Below are positions 61,017 to 64,000 of a stretch of 64,000 nt of DNA, one piece after another. The notes under the pieces were generated by a model, which had not been told where the DNA came from, did not search any database, and saw nothing but the letters and a program-made list of their open reading frames with translations. The stretch is from CADCVT01 sp036389485. Its GTDB lineage: Bacteria; Actinomycetota; Thermoleophilia; Solirubrobacterales; Solirubrobacteraceae. The stretch covers positions 1 to 64,000 of the forward strand of contig DASVPR010000015.1 of NCBI GenBank assembly GCA_036389485.1, in the 5' to 3' direction. A program made the position numbers and the translations under genes. Position 1 is the stretch's first letter. Every line of letters starts with the position of its first letter.

Positions 61017-62096
61017 GTGCCGATCGAGTTCGCTTCCCGGATCTCCCGCATCCCGCTGTATCCGACGGCGGGGGGCTACTCGCTTCCCGAGGACGTCGCG
61101 ATGCTCGCGAGCAACGAGTCGCCGGATCCGCCGCTGCCGCAGGTCGTCAAGGCGATCGAGCGCGTGCTCACGAACCTCAACCGCTATCCGGACCCGAGCA
61201 ACTCTCGGCTGCGACATGCGCTGAGCGACCGGTACGACGTCCCGGCGAACCGGATCGCGATCGGGAACGGGAGCGTCGAGATCCTGCTGGCGGCGGCGGA
61301 GGCGCTGCTGGAGCCGGGGGCGGAGGTCGTCTACGCGTGGCCGAGCTTCAGCGTGTACCCCCATCTGGCGGCGGCGAGCGGCGCGCGCGCGATCACAGTG
61401 CCGCTCGACGACGAGGACCGGCACGACCTCGACGCGATGCTGACGGAGATCACGGCCGCGACCCGTCTCGTGATCGTCTGCAATCCGAACAACCCGACGT
61501 CGACCGCGCTCCCGCTCAGGAACATCACCGAGTTCGTCGAGAGCGTGCCGCCGCACGTCGCGCTGATCCTCGACGAGGCCTACTGCGAGTTCAACCTCAT
61601 CGACGACCCCGACGCGAGCATCGACCTCCTCGAACGCCACCCGAACCTCGTCCTCCTCCGCACGTTCTCCAAGGTCTACGGGCTCGCGGGCCTGCGCGTC
61701 GGCTTCGCACTCGCCGGGAGCGAGCGGTTCGTGCAGGCCGTCGACCAGGTCCGCCAGCCGTTCTTCTGCAACGCCGCCGCGCAGGCCGCCGCGATCGAGG
61801 CGCTCAAGCACCAGGACGCCGTCGCGGAGCGGGTCGAGCGTGCGATCGTCGCGCGCGTCGAGATGGAGAGCGGGCTCACCGACCTGGGACTGAAGGTCGC
61901 CGAGTCGCACGCGAACTTCTGCTGGCTCCACCTGCCGGAGGACGTCGAGGAGAGGGCGGTGGTCGACGGGCTCGCGGAGCGCGGGGTGCTGGTGCGCGCC
62001 GGCGCCGCGCTGGGCCGCGAGGGCGCGCTGCGCGTCACCTACGGCCGCCCGGACGAGAACGCGCGCTTCCTGCGCGAGCTGCGCGCGCTGCTCTAG
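61017..62096 (+). CDS. hisC: Histidinol-phosphate aminotransferase (HisC-like)
   Basis: 359 residues from GTG 61017. The PLP lysine is K219 in LRTFSKVYGLAGLRVGFAL; other blocks are ASNESPDPPLP, LNRYPDPSNSRLRHAL, IAIGNGSVEIL, CNPNNPTST and LDEAYCEF. The substrate is most likely histidinol phosphate, but related enzymes act on phenylalanine or other aromatic amino acids, and no other his genes are nearby. The stop overlaps the next GTG (TAGTG). Confidence 0.88.
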   Translation: MPIEFASRISRIPLYPTAGGYSLPEDVAMLASNESPDPPLPQVVKAIERVLTNLNRYPDPSNSRLRHALSDRYDVPANRIAIGNGSVEILLAAAEALLEPGAEVVYAWPSFSVYPHLAAASGARAITVPLDDEDRHDLDAMLTEITAATRLVIVCNPNNPTSTALPLRNITEFVESVPPHVALILDEAYCEFNLIDDPDASIDLLERHPNLVLLRTFSKVYGLAGLRVGFALAGSERFVQAVDQVRQPFFCNAAAQAAAIEALKHQDAVAERVERAIVARVEMESGLTDLGLKVAESHANFCWLHLPEDVEERAVVDGLAERGVLVRAGAALGREGALRVTYGRPDENARFLRELRALL

Positions 62097-62617
62097 TGCG
62101 CTGGCAGGACTTCGATCGCGCCGCGCCCGAGCTCGCGCGCGACGCGCGCGCCGTCCTCACACGGTGGCGGTTCGTGTTCCTCGGGACCGTGCGGCGCGAC
62201 GGGACGCCCCGGATCAGCCCGGTCGAGGCGCACCTCGTCGGCGGCGACCTGATGCTCGTCATGGTCGCGCGCTCGCAGAAGGCGCGCGACGTGGCGCGGG
62301 ACCCGCGGGTGACGCTCCAGTCGCCGGTGGTCGACCCGGCGGACCCGGGCACAGAGCTGAAGGTGCGCGGCCGTCTCGTCGAGGTCGACGACGAAAGCCG
62401 GGAAGCGACCGCGGCGGCGGTGTTCGAGGCAAGCGGGTGGCGGCCGCTTCCGTCGTGGCGCTTCCTCGCCGTCGACCTCGCCGCGGTCGCGCTGGTCGCG
62501 TGGGAGGAGGGCGTGATGGGGCTCACGCGGTGGACGGCCGAGGCCGGCGTCCTTCCCACCGAGCGCCGCCGCCTCGACGCCGAGGCGAGCGAGTATCGGC
62601 GGGTCACGGCGGAGTAG
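62096..62617 (+). CDS. Pyridoxamine 5'-phosphate oxidase-family protein
   Basis: 173 residues from a GTG overlapping the hisC stop. The split-barrel fold is recognisable from FVFLGTVRRDGTPRISPVEA at about 28-47, LMLVMVARSQKARDVARDPR and TELKVRGRLVEVDD. Members bind FMN or F420 and carry out varied reductions. Coupling to hisC suggests shared transcription rather than a proven link in function. Confidence 0.8.
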   Translation: MRWQDFDRAAPELARDARAVLTRWRFVFLGTVRRDGTPRISPVEAHLVGGDLMLVMVARSQKARDVARDPRVTLQSPVVDPADPGTELKVRGRLVEVDDESREATAAAVFEASGWRPLPSWRFLAVDLAAVALVAWEEGVMGLTRWTAEAGVLPTERRRLDAEASEYRRVTAE

Positions 62618-62653
62618 CCGCAGGTTTCAGCGAACGCGTGCGTTCAAGCGCCT

Positions 62654-64000
62654 ATGCGTTCACTCGTCGCGGGCCTCGGACTGGCCCTCGTCCTGGCGGC
62701 GGGCGCTGCTCCCGCCCCGGCCCAGGACGTCACCTTCCCCATCATCGGTACGGAGACCAAGCGGGGGACGGGGTCGACGACCGCGCTGCCCCCGCAGCTC
62801 CCCGCCCTGAAGACCCTCGACGGCCTCATGGGCGACTGGACCGGCGACTCGACCGGCTTCGCGGGCACGATCGTCCGCTCCCGCGGCGAGCTGATCTACA
62901 CCGACCACCTCTTCGACGCGTACGGCGCCGACGACGGCCGCGACGTCGAGCGGCTGAGCACGTTCGGCCCCGCGCACGACAACGTTCCCGAGACCTACCG
63001 CCTCGAGGCGCTGGCCCAGCAGGACCCCGCCGGCGAGTTCGGCATCCCCGCGCCCGACCAGATCCGCTACTCGACCAACTACGGCGACCTCGACCACCAG
63101 GACGTCGCCGACCTGAGCGAGGTCCGCCTCGCGGCGAAGGACAGCGTGCTGTGGCTGCTCGCCCGCACGACGACGATGAAGGCGGCGACCGACACCGCGG
63201 TCCTCGTCCTGCTCGACACGCAGGCCGACGACGGAGCGAAGCGCAGCGTTCCGTTCGGCAGCGGGCTGACCACGACGAAGGCCGACCGCGCGGTCCTGCT
63301 CGCCAACAACCGCGGGTGGACCGCCGACTTGCACACCGGCACCCTGAGCGAGCTGCCCGCGGGCAGCGTCGTCACCCGCCCCGACGGCTACGACAACGCG
63401 ATCGAGGCGCGGATCCCGGCCAAGGGCCCGACCGCGTTCGACGTCGCGGTCGCCGCGGGCCGGCAGAACGCAAACGGGAACGGCCTCGCGAACGTCGCGA
63501 ACGTCGCGTTTCGGACGGACGAGCCCGTCCGCGAGTGGTTCGACAAGCACCAGGCGCTCGCGCTGCACGCCGGCACGATCGACCCGTTCTTCACCCGGTT
63601 CGACACGCTGGCCGCCAGCAAGGGCGCGACGGACCAGTGGACGCCGGGCCCCGGCTACCACGAGCGCATCTTCCGCTCGACGGCGAACGTCTCGAGCGAG
63701 GGCGGCGAGGACGGGATCCTCCAGCACTACGGCCTCTACCTCCCGGACGCCTTCGACGCGAACGCGCAGATGCCGCTCCAGCTGTGGCTGCACTGGCGCG
63801 GCGGCACCGCGCACTCGGCCGGCGCGGCGATCCCCGGCATGTTCCGCGACCTCGGCGACGAGCCGGACGCGATCGTGGTCTCGCCCCGCGGGCGCGGCTC
63901 GTCGTCCTGGTACGTGGGCAAGGGCCATGTCGACGTCGAGCAGGTGTGGGCGGACGTCCACGCGCTGCTGAAGATCGACCCGAACCGCCGCTACGTCTCG
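62654..64000 (+). CDS. Secreted alpha/beta-hydrolase (esterase/peptidase-like), cut at window edge
   Basis: 449 codons open to the right edge. A signal peptide (1-25, ending PAPAQD) is followed by a large beta-rich N-terminal domain (about 30-330). The hydrolase domain begins near ILQHYGLYLPDAFDANAQMP with LWLHWRGG, IVVSPRGRGSSSWY, and ends at KIDPNRRYVS, just before where the nucleophile loop (G-x-S-x-G) is expected. A start near 62654 is supported by the signal peptide; GAACGC/GCGTTC forms a small hairpin just before it. Likely a secreted esterase. Confidence 0.75.
   Translation, partial: MRSLVAGLGLALVLAAGAAPAPAQDVTFPIIGTETKRGTGSTTALPPQLPALKTLDGLMGDWTGDSTGFAGTIVRSRGELIYTDHLFDAYGADDGRDVERLSTFGPAHDNVPETYRLEALAQQDPAGEFGIPAPDQIRYSTNYGDLDHQDVADLSEVRLAAKDSVLWLLARTTTMKAATDTAVLVLLDTQADDGAKRSVPFGSGLTTTKADRAVLLANNRGWTADLHTGTLSELPAGSVVTRPDGYDNAIEARIPAKGPTAFDVAVAAGRQNANGNGLANVANVAFRTDEPVREWFDKHQALALHAGTIDPFFTRFDTLAASKGATDQWTPGPGYHERIFRSTANVSSEGGEDGILQHYGLYLPDAFDANAQMPLQLWLHWRGGTAHSAGAAIPGMFRDLGDEPDAIVVSPRGRGSSSWYVGKGHVDVEQVWADVHALLKIDPNRRYVS

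Overview
The window is very GC-rich DNA, densely packed with genes that often overlap through ATGA or GTGA junctions. The gene set points to a high-GC actinobacterium, most likely class Thermoleophilia (Solirubrobacterales-like). The reasons are a mraZ-to-ftsZ division/wall cluster without ftsA, a MurE with a meso-diaminopimelate-type DNPR motif, a ScpAB-RluB module, and DUF1360, DUF3352 and HNH-repeat proteins. This placement is inference from gene content; no rRNA is present to test it.

Layout. 1-500: the 3' end of an IS481-type transposase runs into the 3' end of a DUF4186 gene. 516-8759: a two-component pair, CpaB, CpaF, TadB and TadC form a partial Tad/Flp secretion locus. Several of its genes are joined by very short relay ORFs, and a secreted calcium-binding protein gene is embedded in it. 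8891-10450: a DUF3352 lipoprotein. 10600-28807: the dcw cluster (mraZ, rsmH, ftsL-like, ftsI, murE, murF, mraY, murD, ftsW, murG, a methyltransferase, murC, then ftsQ and ftsZ). It is interrupted between murC and ftsQ by a secreted subtilase, a small DNA-binding protein with an 18-bp palindrome at its start, and clpP. 28909-36217: small membrane genes, a structured leader RNA, terC, and the complete glycine cleavage set gcvT-gcvH-gcvPA-gcvPB followed by tyrS.

36214-46537 is the accessory region. It has a frameshifted secreted-protein gene, DUF1360, two related secreted proteins, two TasA/camelysin-like surface proteins, an ER-type (SipW-like) signal peptidase, a membrane GAF-GGDEF diguanylate cyclase and a serine hydrolase. 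Promoter-like sites of the form TCAA-N15-GCCGAY, resembling the FliA/WhiG sigma-28 class, precede several of these secreted-protein genes. I read this as a candidate regulon for building surface fibres, with c-di-GMP production encoded in the same operon.

46575-50908: MocA plus the three subunits of a molybdenum hydroxylase related to form II CO dehydrogenases. 50957-56524: trpS, scpA, scpB, an HprK-like kinase, rlmN, an RluB-type pseudouridine synthase, aroH and a 53-residue membrane protein. 56555-60326: rtcB split by a 424-residue intein placed exactly at its metal-binding cysteine, with an HNH-repeat coiled-coil gene just upstream. 60537-61008: a decayed membrane-protein gene. 61017-64000: hisC, a PPOX-family protein and a secreted alpha/beta-hydrolase cut off by the window edge.
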